A stretch of 64,000 nt of DNA from Legionella wadsworthii DSM 21896 = ATCC 33877 (GTDB lineage: Bacteria > Pseudomonadota > Gammaproteobacteria > Legionellales > Legionellaceae): the NCBI RefSeq assembly GCF_000701265.1, contig NZ_JNIA01000024.1:121169-185168 (forward strand), in the 5' to 3' direction. The position numbers were made by a program, and so were the translations under genes. Numbering within the stretch: the first letter of the stretch is position 1; every line of letters starts with the position of its first letter. Below the pieces are notes generated by a model. The model searched no databases. It saw only the letters and a program-made list of their open reading frames with translations, and was not told the DNA's origin. Shown one piece after another: positions 53,201 to 63,900 of this stretch.

Positions 53201-54631
53201 ATGGATCTAAAGCGTTTAGAAAAAATTAATGATTTTGAATGGAAAATTCCAAAAAAGGGGAAAATGCGTGTTCCAGGGTTTATTTTTGCCTCGGAAGAAT
53301 TAATTTTAGATATGGATATGAAAGTTTATGATCAAGTGACCAATGTTGCGAGTTTACCTGGAATTGTTCAGGGTTCCTATGCAATGCCTGATGCACATTG
53401 GGGTTATGGTTTTCCTATAGGTGGCGTTGCTGCTTTTGATCCCGATAATGAAGGAGTCGTATCTGCAGGGGGAGTCGGTTTCGATATTTCCTGCGGCGTT
53501 CGGCTTTTATCTACGGGTCTTCAACGTGAAGAATTCGAACCTTTCAAGGAAGATATAGCGGATGCTTTGTTTGCTCATATTCCTGCAGGTGTTGGAAGTA
53601 GAAGTCGAATTAACCTTACGATGAAACAGATGGATGACATGTTACGGGGCGGTGCGGTTTGGGCAGTCAAACAAGGATATGGCGAACGGGAAGATTTGGA
53701 GAGAATCGAGGACAACGGACGTGTAGATGGTGCGCTGCCTGAACATGTCTCCGACCATGCAAAAAAACGGCAGAAAAATGAGATGGGTACTTTAGGTTCA
53801 GGAAATCACTATTTAGAAATTCAGGAGGTACGACACATCTATTGTGAACAAACTGCCGCTGCTTTTGGTTTAAGACAGGGGGATGTTGTTGTCAGCATCC
53901 ACTGTGGTTCCCGAGGATTAGGCCATCAAATAGGAACTGATTTCCTCAGATCCATGCTGTTAAATGCACACCAGCATGGCATACAAATTTTAGATAGAGA
54001 GTTGGCTTGTGCCCCAATTCGTTCCGCTATGGGTGAACAATATCTTGGCGCTATGCGTTCAGCCATTAATTGTGCCTTGGCAAATAGGGAAATATTAACT
54101 CACTTTTTACGTGAAGTATTTCAGAATGAGATGCCTGGGACGCACATAAAATTGATTTACGATGTATCCCATAACACGTGTAAAGAAGAATTTCATTTAG
54201 TGAACGGTAAGTCCATGCGCTTATTTGTTCATCGTAAGGGGGCAACCCGAGCATTTGGACCGGATCATCCGCAATTAACAGCTGTTTTTAGGCATGTTGG
54301 TCAGCCGGTAATAATTGGCGGGAGTATGGGAACCTCATCCTATGTTCTTGTCGGTACCTCCGGTTCAGAAAATAAATCTTTTGGTTCAGCCTGCCATGGA
54401 GCAGGACGTGCAATGAGCCGGCATCAGGCAACGAAACAATGGCAAGGGAAAGAAATTATTGAACAATTAGCAAATCAGGGGATACTTATCCGCTGCAGTT
54501 CATATCGGGGGGTAGCTGAGGAAGCACCCCAAGCATATAAAGACGTCAATTTTGTAGTGGATGCAGCCCAGGCTTCGGGTTTGACCAAGAAAGTTGCCAG
54601 ACTCTCACCCCTGGTGTGTGTTAAAGGATAA
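53201..54631 (+). CDS. rtcB: RtcB RNA-splicing ligase
   Basis: RtcB joins 2',3'-cyclic phosphate (or 3'-phosphate) and 5'-hydroxyl RNA ends using GTP and Mn2+. The 476-residue protein is of the longer (archaeal-like) type that depends on archease. Visible motifs: DAHWGYGFPIGGVAAFD, GGVGFDISCGVRL (metal Cys), GTLGSGNHYLEIQ, HCGSRGLGHQIG, YDVSHNTCKEE, RKGATRAFGP, GGSMGTSSYVLVGT and ACHGAGRAMSRHQA, where the His is guanylated. AAGG lies nine bases before the ATG. It is 50 bp from the archease frame, forming an operon. Confidence 0.95.
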   Translation: MDLKRLEKINDFEWKIPKKGKMRVPGFIFASEELILDMDMKVYDQVTNVASLPGIVQGSYAMPDAHWGYGFPIGGVAAFDPDNEGVVSAGGVGFDISCGVRLLSTGLQREEFEPFKEDIADALFAHIPAGVGSRSRINLTMKQMDDMLRGGAVWAVKQGYGEREDLERIEDNGRVDGALPEHVSDHAKKRQKNEMGTLGSGNHYLEIQEVRHIYCEQTAAAFGLRQGDVVVSIHCGSRGLGHQIGTDFLRSMLLNAHQHGIQILDRELACAPIRSAMGEQYLGAMRSAINCALANREILTHFLREVFQNEMPGTHIKLIYDVSHNTCKEEFHLVNGKSMRLFVHRKGATRAFGPDHPQLTAVFRHVGQPVIIGGSMGTSSYVLVGTSGSENKSFGSACHGAGRAMSRHQATKQWQGKEIIEQLANQGILIRCSSYRGVAEEAPQAYKDVNFVVDAAQASGLTKKVARLSPLVCVKG

Positions 54632-54741
54632 GAACCAAAGTCAATTATTCTTTTTCCTGTATCAAAAGTATTAAAAAATATAGTTTTAATTGCATTGCTT
54701 TAGAAGTTTATTCATTTATTTTTAATCTTTAGGATAGAGAA

Positions 54742-55638
54742 ATGGAATATTCTTTTAACTTACATCCTATTGCTCCATTCCGATTGGATTATACGGTTTC
54801 TGCCTTGCGGCGAAGAAGCAAAAATAATGTTGATCTTTGGGATGGGCAGAGGTATACAAGAGTCCTCATCCTGGAAAATATCCCCGTCAAGGTGGTTGTG
54901 GAACAAATAAAAGGTCACCAAAATCCAGAGTTGCTTTTAATGATCTCCCACCAGCAGGAAAGAATGCAATATCAGGTTGCGTCACAAATTGAAAAAATCC
55001 TTGGATTAAAAAAAGATCTAGGCGACTTCTATTCCCTGACAGATTCTACCCCGATATATCCGCTTGTTATTCAATTTAAAGGAGTGAAACCTCCGCGTTT
55101 TCCATCTGTTTTTGAGGCGCTAGTGAATGCAATTTCTTGTCAACAAATATCACTCGATGCGGGATTACAAATGGAAAATCGATTGGTTGAATACCTAAGC
55201 TTGAGAGCGAAAGAAAAAGATAGAATTATTTATGCTTTTCCTAGACCAGAGGAAGTGGCTAATTGCTCTATTTCTGATTTGAAAAAATTAGGATACAGCG
55301 CCAGAAAAAGTGAGACCCTAATTCACTTGGCAACTACAATTTTGGAAAATACTTCTGTTTTTGAGGCTTTGGAAAATAAATCTAATGAAGAAGTAGTTCA
55401 TTTTTTAACCCAGTTTAAGGGAATAGGGCGTTGGACAGCGGAATATGTTTTATTAAGAGGTTTGGGAAGAATTGATGTTTTCCCCGGTGATGATGTTGGG
55501 GCACAAAATAATTTATATAAATTGCTGCATCTTGATAAAAAACCTGATTATCACCAAATCGCAGAAATTACTGCAAAATGGCATCCTTATGCAGGATTGA
55601 TTTATTTCCATTTATTATTAAAGAGATTGTATGAATAA
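54742..55638 (+). CDS. AlkA-like DNA-3-methyladenine glycosylase
   Basis: The 298-residue HhH-GPD glycosylase removes alkylated bases. The N-terminal part is the beta-rich domain of AlkA (residues 1-90). The helix-hairpin-helix reads LTQFKGIGRWTAEYVLLRGLGR, followed by IDVFPGDDVGAQ with the catalytic Asp. AGGATAGAGAA precedes the ATG. It sits 110 bp after rtcB on the same strand and may be part of the same repair-gene run. Confidence 0.87.
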   Translation: MEYSFNLHPIAPFRLDYTVSALRRRSKNNVDLWDGQRYTRVLILENIPVKVVVEQIKGHQNPELLLMISHQQERMQYQVASQIEKILGLKKDLGDFYSLTDSTPIYPLVIQFKGVKPPRFPSVFEALVNAISCQQISLDAGLQMENRLVEYLSLRAKEKDRIIYAFPRPEEVANCSISDLKKLGYSARKSETLIHLATTILENTSVFEALENKSNEEVVHFLTQFKGIGRWTAEYVLLRGLGRIDVFPGDDVGAQNNLYKLLHLDKKPDYHQIAEITAKWHPYAGLIYFHLLLKRLYE

Positions 55639-55792
55639 AACGACATCCGATTGAAAAGGAGGATAGTAGACTCGAACATGGAGCGTTTGTAGAAGTGAGA
55701 AGGCCACGTTCTTTGGACAAACTTTACTCTCCAACGTTCCACGGCTTGTCTCCGGGATCAATGGGTTTAAATTATCTAAGTGAGGTTGATTC

Positions 55793-56317
55793 ATGCCTGA
55801 ACTGTTTACTGTTGGTCATTCAACACGTTCTTATATGGAATTTGTTGATTTAATTAAAGCGCATCAAATTAACCATATTATCGATGTGCGAACCATTCCT
55901 AAATCACGGACGGTGCCCTGGTTTAATAAAGAAGAATTCGCTAAATCGTTAGCCCACCAAAAAGTTGCTTACACCCATTTAGCAAAATTGGGTGGCTTGC
56001 GTAAAACCGACAAAAATTCAATAAATATGGGCTGGCGGAATGCGAGTTTCCGAGGGTTTGCTGATTATATGCAAACTGAAAATTTTCGCGAAGGGCTTGA
56101 AGAACTCAATGAAATTTTAACGAATTTTAAAGGGGCAATCTTGTGTGCAGAAGCAGTTCCTTGGCGATGTCATCGCTCGCTAATCTCCGATGCCGAGCTG
56201 GTTCGAGGATATACAGTGTGGCATATTATGAGCAAAACAACGGCAAACTTACACCACCTTACTTCTTTTGCTGTAGTGGATAAAAGTCAAAATCCAATAA
56301 GAATTTATTACCCCTAA
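55793..56317 (+). CDS. DUF488 family protein
   Basis: The 174-residue protein has the family signature: FTVGHSTRSYMEFVDLIKAHQI, IDVRTIPKSRTVPWFN, YTHLAKLGGLR, and CAEAVPWRCHRSLIS with the two conserved Cys and the His. The function is unknown; a rhodanese-like or nucleic-acid-linked role has been suggested because such genes often neighbour repair genes. GAGGTTGATTC precedes the ATG. Confidence 0.88.
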   Translation: MPELFTVGHSTRSYMEFVDLIKAHQINHIIDVRTIPKSRTVPWFNKEEFAKSLAHQKVAYTHLAKLGGLRKTDKNSINMGWRNASFRGFADYMQTENFREGLEELNEILTNFKGAILCAEAVPWRCHRSLISDAELVRGYTVWHIMSKTTANLHHLTSFAVVDKSQNPIRIYYP

Positions 56318-56323
56318 GGCAGC

Positions 56324-56650
56324 TTACCATCCTCCTTGATAAGGTCTGTGCTTTTTCATTTGGTTTGAACTCTCACCGCGGTGATAGTGCAATTTCCAGG
56401 CGTATTCTTTGTTTTTGTGATCCCAAAACGGGTGATAATCAATGGCAAAACGCCGTTGGAGATTACCATTTGCTTGTTCTTTATAAAGATTTAAGCCACC
56501 GCCTCCTGTTTTCTGATATAAAAGAAAAGCGACGCGATAATTGCCTTTGCGTAATAATCCATAAAGTGCGAGAGATGTAGATAAGAAGCCAAGTGTTCCA
56601 TAAATTGCTTTTTGATTTTCTAAAGTTTGTTTTTCGTTTTTATCTTGCAT
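56324..56650 (-). CDS. Small protein with one membrane helix, unknown function
   Basis: The 108-residue protein has a hydrophobic helix (about 16-35, IYGTLGFLSTSLALYGLL), a Gly-rich segment (KTGGGGLNLYKEQ) and an aromatic C-terminus (HPFWDHKNKEYAWKLHYH). It is the only minus-strand gene inside the repair-gene run. No ribosome site is clear and no family is recognised. Confidence 0.5.
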   Translation of the reverse strand: MQDKNEKQTLENQKAIYGTLGFLSTSLALYGLLRKGNYRVAFLLYQKTGGGGLNLYKEQANGNLQRRFAIDYHPFWDHKNKEYAWKLHYHRGESSNQMKKHRPYQGGW

Positions 56651-56861
56651 AGGAGTTCGATTTTACAATGAGTTAACAGAGAACCTTCTCGAAATAGCTT
56701 ATATTGTTCTCAAAAGTTCTCATATATAATGGGAGGTAATTTTATCTTATTTTTTTAATTTGTGCTCTAATTTTAAGATATAAGATCAATATCTGACTTT
56801 ACATTTATATGTCTCCAGGTTTTGATATACTTTCAAAAAAACCATTAGAGAATCTTGTAAA

Positions 56862-59800
56862 ATGTATCTTCAATCCAGGCATTTGATTTTTTCTCCTTCA
56901 GACCTCGTCCAATTTATGCACAGCCCCTTTGTTTCCTGGATAGAGCATTTAGCAGTGACCAATGCTGATTTACTTCCGCCTCCCGATGAAAAAGACGAAT
57001 TACTGGATGTGTTGCAACATTTAGGGAACAAACACGAATTAGAAATATTGGCATCTTTCGCAGAAAAGGGATTATCCATTGCGAACCTCCATCAACAGGC
57101 TCATTCTTATGAAGCCACCCTTTCTGCAATGGAACAGGGCTTCGATGTGATTTACCAAGCCCATTTAAAATTACTTCCTTTCCAAGGTTATGCTGATTTT
57201 TTAATTAAAACAGAGGGCAAAAGCCAACTGGGTAATTATTGTTATGAAGTAGTGGATACCAAGCTGGCAAAGTCAGTGAAACCCACTTTTCTGCTGCAAT
57301 TATGTTGCTATGTGGAGATGCTTGCAGCCATGCAAGGAAGCAGAGCCGAATGCATGGCAATCATTTTAGGTAATAAGCATCAAATGCGTTATCGGACTTC
57401 TGACTATTATTATTTTTATCAGAATTTAAAAAAACATTTTTTAATAGCCCAACAAAATTTTGATCCCACTCGTTGTCCTGATCCTGCTGAATCACCTAAT
57501 TGGGGTAGATGGAGTAACTATGCTGAAGAGCTGTTGATTCAGAAAGATCATTTAAGTCAAATTGCCACAATAACTTCTGGGCAAATTAAAAAGTTACAAC
57601 AGTCAGGAATTGATACCATGACTGCACTCATTCAATCGGATCGTTCCTGGGTCAAGGGAATCAAACCGGAACGTTTTTCGCGTTTACAAACCCAAGCCAA
57701 GGTTCAAAAAAAAAGCAGAGGTAAGGAAATTCCTGTATATCAATTAATTCCTCATATTCCAGGACAAAAACAAGGGTTGGCTTTATTACCCCCTGCATCA
57801 CCAAACGACTTGTTTTTTGATATTGAGGGATTTCCCCTGGAGGAAGGCGGCCTCGAATACCTTTGGGGCGTTACCTATTTTGATGACAAAGGAAATCGGC
57901 AGTATCGGGATTTTTGGGCACATAATACTGAGCAGGAGAAAACAAGTTTCCAGAATTTTGTAACATGGGCATACCAGCGTTGGCTACAAGATCCCAAAAT
58001 GCATATTTATCATTATGCAGCTTATGAAATTTCTTCATGCCGCCGATTAATGGGAAGGTACGGCGTTTGCGAGAATGAAATTGATCAGCTCTTAAGAAAT
58101 GAGGTTTTTATTGATTTATACAAAATTGTTAAATCATCTTTAATCATTGGTGAACCTCGCTATTCCATTAAAAATATAGAACATTTATATCGTGGAAAAC
58201 GAAATACACTTGTCGGGTCAGGAGGGGATTCGGTTGTTGTTTATGAACATTGGCGTGAAAATCCAGATGGGGAAGATTGGCAAACATCGAAAATATTAAA
58301 TGATATTCGTCATTACAACATGGATGATTGTCATTCCACACAAGAGTTAGTGGATTGGCTCAGAGCGAGGCAAAAAGAGCAGGGTATTAATTTCTCAGGT
58401 AAAACCAAACAGGTCGAACCTGAAGTAAAAGAACAATGGAGCGCGCGTCTTCAATTACGTGATCGTTTGTTAATTCAGGCAGAAGACTTTAAAAAAGGTG
58501 GGCACCTGAGGGCCGCCAAAATTTATTCGATGTTTGCATGGTCTATTGAGTTTCATCGAAGAGAGGCAAAACCCATATTTTGGCGAATGTTTGATCGATT
58601 AGGTCTAACAGGAGAAGAGTTACTGGATGATATAGATTGCCTGGCTTATTGTCGACGTACTCCAAAACCACCCTACAAACCTTCGCCAAAATCGAAGAAC
58701 ATGGCCTATGAATATTTTTTTGATCCAGAACAGGAATTTAAGGGAAGTGCCAAGCAATATTATATTTTAGGAGAGGAAACAGAAGAGGGTAAACTGGTTA
58801 CTGCTAATTTCTGTGAGGAAGGAAGTGACCTGGCGCATGGGATTATCGTATTACAAATGAAAAATCCTCCTCCTGATCCAATTACTTTAATTCCTAATGA
58901 ATATGTCGACCCCCATTCCATTCCGGATGCCATAGCCAAGCAGGCTGCATCATTGGAGCAAGGATTACTTGAAAATACAGCAATTTTAGATTTTCTAAGA
59001 CAATCTTATCCGAGAATTAAAGAGCATTCATCAGGATTACCCATTGCACCAAGCCATGAGCCTGAAGAACGACTAAAGCAGATTATCCGTGCGGTGCTCA
59101 ATTTAGACAACAGTTATTTAACCCTTCAAGGTCCTCCCGGTGCGGGTAAAACCTATACAGGAACACGTCTGATTGCTGAACTGGTTCAAAGAGGAAAAAA
59201 AGTTGGTATTTCTTCAAACAGTCATAAAGCGATTCATAACCTTTTGTTGAGTTCCGCAAAATATTGTTATCAGCAAAATATCAAGGGACATTTTGCTTGT
59301 ACGCAGAATATTGATGGAATCATTGAAGACATGGATATTCAGGTTTTAAAAAATAATAATCTCATAGAATTTATCCAGCCAGGGTGTGTGATAGGAACCA
59401 CTGCATGGGGATTCTCCAGAGAGGAACTGGCTGATGCACTAGATTATTTGTTTATTGATGAAGCAGGACAGGTCAGTGTTGCAAATCTAATTGCCATGAG
59501 CGTTTGCACAAGAAATATTATTTTGATGGGCGATCAAATGCAGTTAGGACAACCTTCCCAGGGATGTCATCCAGAAGAAAGCGGTTTATCCATACTGGAA
59601 TATTTAGTGCATGACACACCAACAATTCCAGACTCGATGGGGGTTTTTCTTGGAACAACCTATCGGATGCATCCAGCGGTTAATCAATTTATTAGTGAAG
59701 CGATTTACGAAGGCAAGCTGGAAACAGCACCGAAGAATGCGCATCAAATCATTAGTATCCCTGATAGATATCAGGGGATAATAAATAAAACGGCTGGTAT

Positions 59801-60263
59801 TATTCCAGTTCCAGTCATTCACCAGGGGAATACCCAGGCAAGCGATGAGGAAGTGGAACAGATTGTATTATTAGCAAATACGCTGATAGGAAGAACTTTT
59901 ACAAGAACCGACGGTACAGAAAAAGCCATAACCTGGGAAGATATACTTTTTGTTGCTCCATATAATCATCAAGTCAATAAATTAAGGTCCGCCCTTGATG
60001 AGCAGGCTAGGGTTGGTAGTGTGGATAAGTTTCAAGGACAAGAAGCGCCTATTGTGTTTTTAAGCATGTGTGCAAGTAATGCAGAAGAATCGCCACGTGG
60101 GCTTAACTTTCTTTTTAATAAAAATAGATTAAATGTAGCTATTTCACGCGCTCAGTGTTTAGCCATTGTCGTGTATTCACCTTCTCTGCTTCACGCTGTG
60201 CCTTCTAGTGTAGAACAAACTGCGATGATCAATTTATTTTGCCAATTAGTTCAAGCCACTTAA
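56862..60263 (+). CDS. RecB-like nuclease/DEDD exonuclease/SF1 helicase fusion (TM0106-like)
   Basis: The 1133-residue protein has three parts. Residues 1-200 are a RecB/Cas4-like nuclease (D112 in GYADFLIK, D132 and K134 in VVDTKLA, Q146 and Y150 in LLQLCCY), the TM0106 family type. Residues 300-510 are a DEDD exonuclease-like domain (D320 and E322 in FFDIEGFP, HYAAYE, YNMDDCHSTQELVDWL). Residues 740-1130 are a Dna2/Upf1-type SF1 helicase (Walker A GPPGAGKT from 757, Walker B FIDEAGQ near 865, GDQMQLGQP, VDKFQGQEAP, NVAISRAQ). It probably processes DNA or RNA ends. Coding strand and position place it with rtcB and alkA. Confidence 0.85.
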   Translation: MYLQSRHLIFSPSDLVQFMHSPFVSWIEHLAVTNADLLPPPDEKDELLDVLQHLGNKHELEILASFAEKGLSIANLHQQAHSYEATLSAMEQGFDVIYQAHLKLLPFQGYADFLIKTEGKSQLGNYCYEVVDTKLAKSVKPTFLLQLCCYVEMLAAMQGSRAECMAIILGNKHQMRYRTSDYYYFYQNLKKHFLIAQQNFDPTRCPDPAESPNWGRWSNYAEELLIQKDHLSQIATITSGQIKKLQQSGIDTMTALIQSDRSWVKGIKPERFSRLQTQAKVQKKSRGKEIPVYQLIPHIPGQKQGLALLPPASPNDLFFDIEGFPLEEGGLEYLWGVTYFDDKGNRQYRDFWAHNTEQEKTSFQNFVTWAYQRWLQDPKMHIYHYAAYEISSCRRLMGRYGVCENEIDQLLRNEVFIDLYKIVKSSLIIGEPRYSIKNIEHLYRGKRNTLVGSGGDSVVVYEHWRENPDGEDWQTSKILNDIRHYNMDDCHSTQELVDWLRARQKEQGINFSGKTKQVEPEVKEQWSARLQLRDRLLIQAEDFKKGGHLRAAKIYSMFAWSIEFHRREAKPIFWRMFDRLGLTGEELLDDIDCLAYCRRTPKPPYKPSPKSKNMAYEYFFDPEQEFKGSAKQYYILGEETEEGKLVTANFCEEGSDLAHGIIVLQMKNPPPDPITLIPNEYVDPHSIPDAIAKQAASLEQGLLENTAILDFLRQSYPRIKEHSSGLPIAPSHEPEERLKQIIRAVLNLDNSYLTLQGPPGAGKTYTGTRLIAELVQRGKKVGISSNSHKAIHNLLLSSAKYCYQQNIKGHFACTQNIDGIIEDMDIQVLKNNNLIEFIQPGCVIGTTAWGFSREELADALDYLFIDEAGQVSVANLIAMSVCTRNIILMGDQMQLGQPSQGCHPEESGLSILEYLVHDTPTIPDSMGVFLGTTYRMHPAVNQFISEAIYEGKLETAPKNAHQIISIPDRYQGIINKTAGIIPVPVIHQGNTQASDEEVEQIVLLANTLIGRTFTRTDGTEKAITWEDILFVAPYNHQVNKLRSALDEQARVGSVDKFQGQEAPIVFLSMCASNAEESPRGLNFLFNKNRLNVAISRAQCLAIVVYSPSLLHAVPSSVEQTAMINLFCQLVQAT

Positions 60264-60290
60264 ATCGAACGAAGATAATCTATTAAAATT

Positions 60291-60310
60291 CCGTGCTCTC
60301 AAAAGCACGG
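60291..60310. terminator. Terminator hairpin between convergent genes
   Basis: CCGTGCT and AGCACGG form a seven-base-pair stem with a six-base loop. On the minus strand it is followed by AATTTTAATAG, fitting the VOC gene; it also lies just after the helicase stop codon. Confidence 0.75.
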
Positions 60311-60334
60311 CAAGTTCTCTCGAAGTTGAGGTTA

Positions 60335-60706
60335 TCAGGCTTCTTTACTATACAAAGCAACAGCATTTCCTTCAGAATCCACAATGACAGCCCTATGGCC
60401 ATATGGACCAATTTGTTCTTTCGCTTTTAAAATTGTACCTTTCTGTTGGCGTACCGCGTCAATGGCTTGATCCAATCTTCCCTCGGCATTCAGATATACT
60501 AAGGGACCGTCTTGTGATGGCTTTCTACCCTCAATAACGCACAAACAGCCAGAGACATTGTCTTCGGTATGAGGTAATAAACCAAACTCAAACCCATGCT
60601 CTGAAAATTTTTGTACGGGTTCGTTAAGGATTGCTGAATAAAAAGCAATGGCTCTATCTAGGTCAACCACGGGTATATCGGTCCAACAAAAAGTATTTTG
60701 CGTCAT
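60335..60706 (-). CDS. VOC-family (glyoxalase/dioxygenase fold) protein
   Basis: The 123-residue protein has the beta-alpha-beta-beta-beta repeats of the VOC fold: WTDIPVVDLDRAIAFYSAIL, then CLCVIEGRKPS, GPLVYLNAEG and GHRAVIVDSEGNAVALYS. The single-domain size fits a homodimer. Metal ligands and substrate are uncertain, since its family is very diverse (lyases, dioxygenases, antibiotic-resistance proteins). Confidence 0.8.
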   Translation of the reverse strand: MTQNTFCWTDIPVVDLDRAIAFYSAILNEPVQKFSEHGFEFGLLPHTEDNVSGCLCVIEGRKPSQDGPLVYLNAEGRLDQAIDAVRQQKGTILKAKEQIGPYGHRAVIVDSEGNAVALYSKEA

Positions 60707-60904
60707 GAATTACTCAGAATAATGGATAAAGAATTCATATTACACGAAGACATGCAAATCTTCGATGGATTCTTAAACACAACTTTAAAATAACTGGATT
60801 CATAAATTGCTTATAAAGTCCTCTGCTGCTCAAAAAGAAAGGCATGGTGACCAATAATTAATGGGTAACAGGGTAGAGGAGAGGGCATTTGCTGCGCCCA
60901 ATCG

Positions 60905-63900
60905 TTATTGTTGCGGGATTATAAAATCTCCAAGTAGGCGTCCCTCATTGTCTAATACTTGTTCCATTATTTGATTCACTGCATTGGCTAGTTCGTCTTT
61001 ACATTCTGTCGTTAAGGGCCCATTGATAGACAGTTGGTACTGTCCTTTTTGATCCTTGGAAAACAAAATCCACAAAGATCGATTACCTATAGGACGGTTT
61101 TCACTACTGTAATGATTTGGATAATGGTAACTCAGGTTCGCAAAATTATTATCAGGAATTGTCTTATTAAAAAAAGAAGGCGTGATATTAATGAGGGTCC
61201 TCAATCGTTCAGGCTTTGTAAGCGGCATATTTAAATGAAATAGTTGATTTAATCTATCCTTCATCGAAGTATGCAGCACTAGAGTCTGAATCCAGCTAAA
61301 GTATTTTATTAAATAATCTATGAGGATGGGATGCAATTTGCTTTTTGAAAAATTCTTTCTATGGATTAATTGATTCCATTTATAATTTAAATAATGGCTT
61401 CCTGCAAGGCCAGCCCCTTTGAATTCTTTATTTTTAATGATATGAGAGCATTTCTGGTAGGGCGCTGTCAGAAGGAATTGTCCTTCAATAGACTTCACAA
61501 AATTTATAAAATTAATCTGTTTATTGAAAGTAAGGTTTATTTTTTTATATTCCACGAAAACTCCGACAACAGAGTTATATTGGCTTCCCTCTCTCCCGCT
61601 GTGAATTAAGACAAACGGTATCTTTTTTTGGTGGCTCAATTGATACAGGGCCAAGTGGCATGCAGCAATTAAACCTGTACTGACATTGATGTTCCTTGTT
61701 CTATGCCATTCAATAAATTGCTCCATAAGCTGCGAATCAATAGGGTAATGAAATAAATATTTATCCTGGTCTTCGCTCGCCAAAGCATAACATTTATTTT
61801 TTAAGGACAACATTTTAAATCCTTTATTATAGTGGTGCCAAAAACGAATCTTATCTTTCAGATTGGTCTCATATAGATGGTTGTTTTTCTTGACATAATC
61901 TAGAAAGGAATTTTGTTCTGGTTCATGAATCATCTTCTTTCCACGAAAAAGGGATTCATAACATTGCTTAAATTGGTCGAAGAAGATACCAAATGAAGTG
62001 CCATCCACAATAATATGAGGAATGATGATATGTAACTCATGTAAGTCACTGTTAATTTTATAAAGATATACTCTAATGAGGGGTGGTTCATTTAAAGGGA
62101 TCGCAGCCAAGATATTGTTTTGGAATTCTTGATCCAGCACTGTTTGCTCGGAATCGAAAGATATGTCTTCATAGACCAAGCGAAATAATCCTTGTTTCTT
62201 GATCGTTTGAATGGGTGTATCTTTATTAAAATTCAACCAAAAAACACTGTTTTGCTGTACTACAAAATCCAGCGCCTGATAAACATATTCGTTATTCAAT
62301 TTTCCTTTTATCTGGACTTGTGTCCCAAGGTTATAGGGATAGCCCATTTTATTGTATACCCAAAATACATATTGAAAATCACATAAGGGAAGTTCCTGAA
62401 TTAGTGACTTTTTTAAGACCAGAGGGGTATTCGTCTTGCCCATGGCTTGTTTTAATTCATTGGCTATGTTTTTTGCAATTTTATCGACACGCGGTTCATT
62501 AATAAAATATTCAATGGGGAAACTTAGATTAGGACAGGATAATTTATCATGAATTTTATTTCTAAATTCCAATGCCATTAATGAATCCATTCCCATAGCG
62601 AACAGATCATTCTTAACCCCCACCTCATTGCCGCTTTCCAGCCCTAAAATTTCAGCAGCAATCTCGCATAGGGCTTTTCTTAGCAAGTTGGGCCATTCAT
62701 TATCAGGATGGTTTCGCAACATAGTGAGAAGGTGCTTGTCGCTTGAAGAAGGTTCCTCAACCAACGCCGAAAACTCCATGGATTTAAGTGTGGTTTTGAG
62801 ATAAACATCCCATTGAATGGGGCAAACCATGATTTGCGTTAAATGGCTTTGCAATAGAACATCCAACACGTCAATGCTTTCTGGATCCAAAGGAATCAAA
62901 CCGCGGCGTTGTAATGATTCTATATTTTTTGCAGCCATTCCTGTCGTGTGAAAGGCCCCCCAATTTATCGCCAGTGCCGGCAAACCTTGCTGATGCCTTA
63001 AATGGGCCAAGCCATCCAAAAACCCGTTCGCCGCCACATAGTTTGACTGGCCCCTGGAACCTAGAATCGATGCGGATGAGGAAAACAAGACAAATAAATC
63101 CAGGTGCAGGCTTTTGGTGAGTTGATGCAGAGCAAACGCACTATGCATTTTCGACTGTAATACCTCCTGAACTGCCTCATCGCTTAAATGCACCATCAAC
63201 TCATCCCGAATGATTCCTGCAAGATGGAAAATGCCTCTGAGCGGATGCGTGCTTTGTTCCCTTACTTTAATTATCTTTTCCATGCTTTGAAAGTCACTGG
63301 CATCACCACGATAATGGCGGATATCAATTTGTTGTTTTTTTCGTGCCGTTTCAATGAAAGCCTGAGTATCATTGGAACATTGAGATCGGCTAATAAGAAT
63401 TAGATGACGCGCGCCTCGGCTTATAAGATAGTCCATGAGGATTTTGGCCAAACCACCCGTACCGCCCGTAATGAGATAACTTGCCTCTCTATCAAATAAT
63501 ACTTTGTGGGGATCTGGCGTGACCGGCAAATTTTTTTTTCTAAGCCGTGGTACATACAAAGAATCTCGCACCGCAAACTGGGTCTCAGGGGTGGTTTTCC
63601 AAAATATATATCTTAACACATCACTTAAACTGCTTCGTGAGTCTAAATCTATGGAATAATTTTTATCGAATTCCAGCTCATTTCTAAAACTTTTCCAAAA
63701 AGTACTCGCCATGGTGTGGTAAGGGTTTACCTCATCCGAGGCATACTTGTCATGGACGGCATAGGCATTTTCGGTAACCAACATAAAAGAGGCAGGTGTT
63801 TTTTTAAACATTCTTTGGCACCAATGAAACAGCTCATTGAATTGGTCTTGTTCATAAAGAAACAGGATGTTTTTATCGGATACATCCTCTAATTGGCTTA

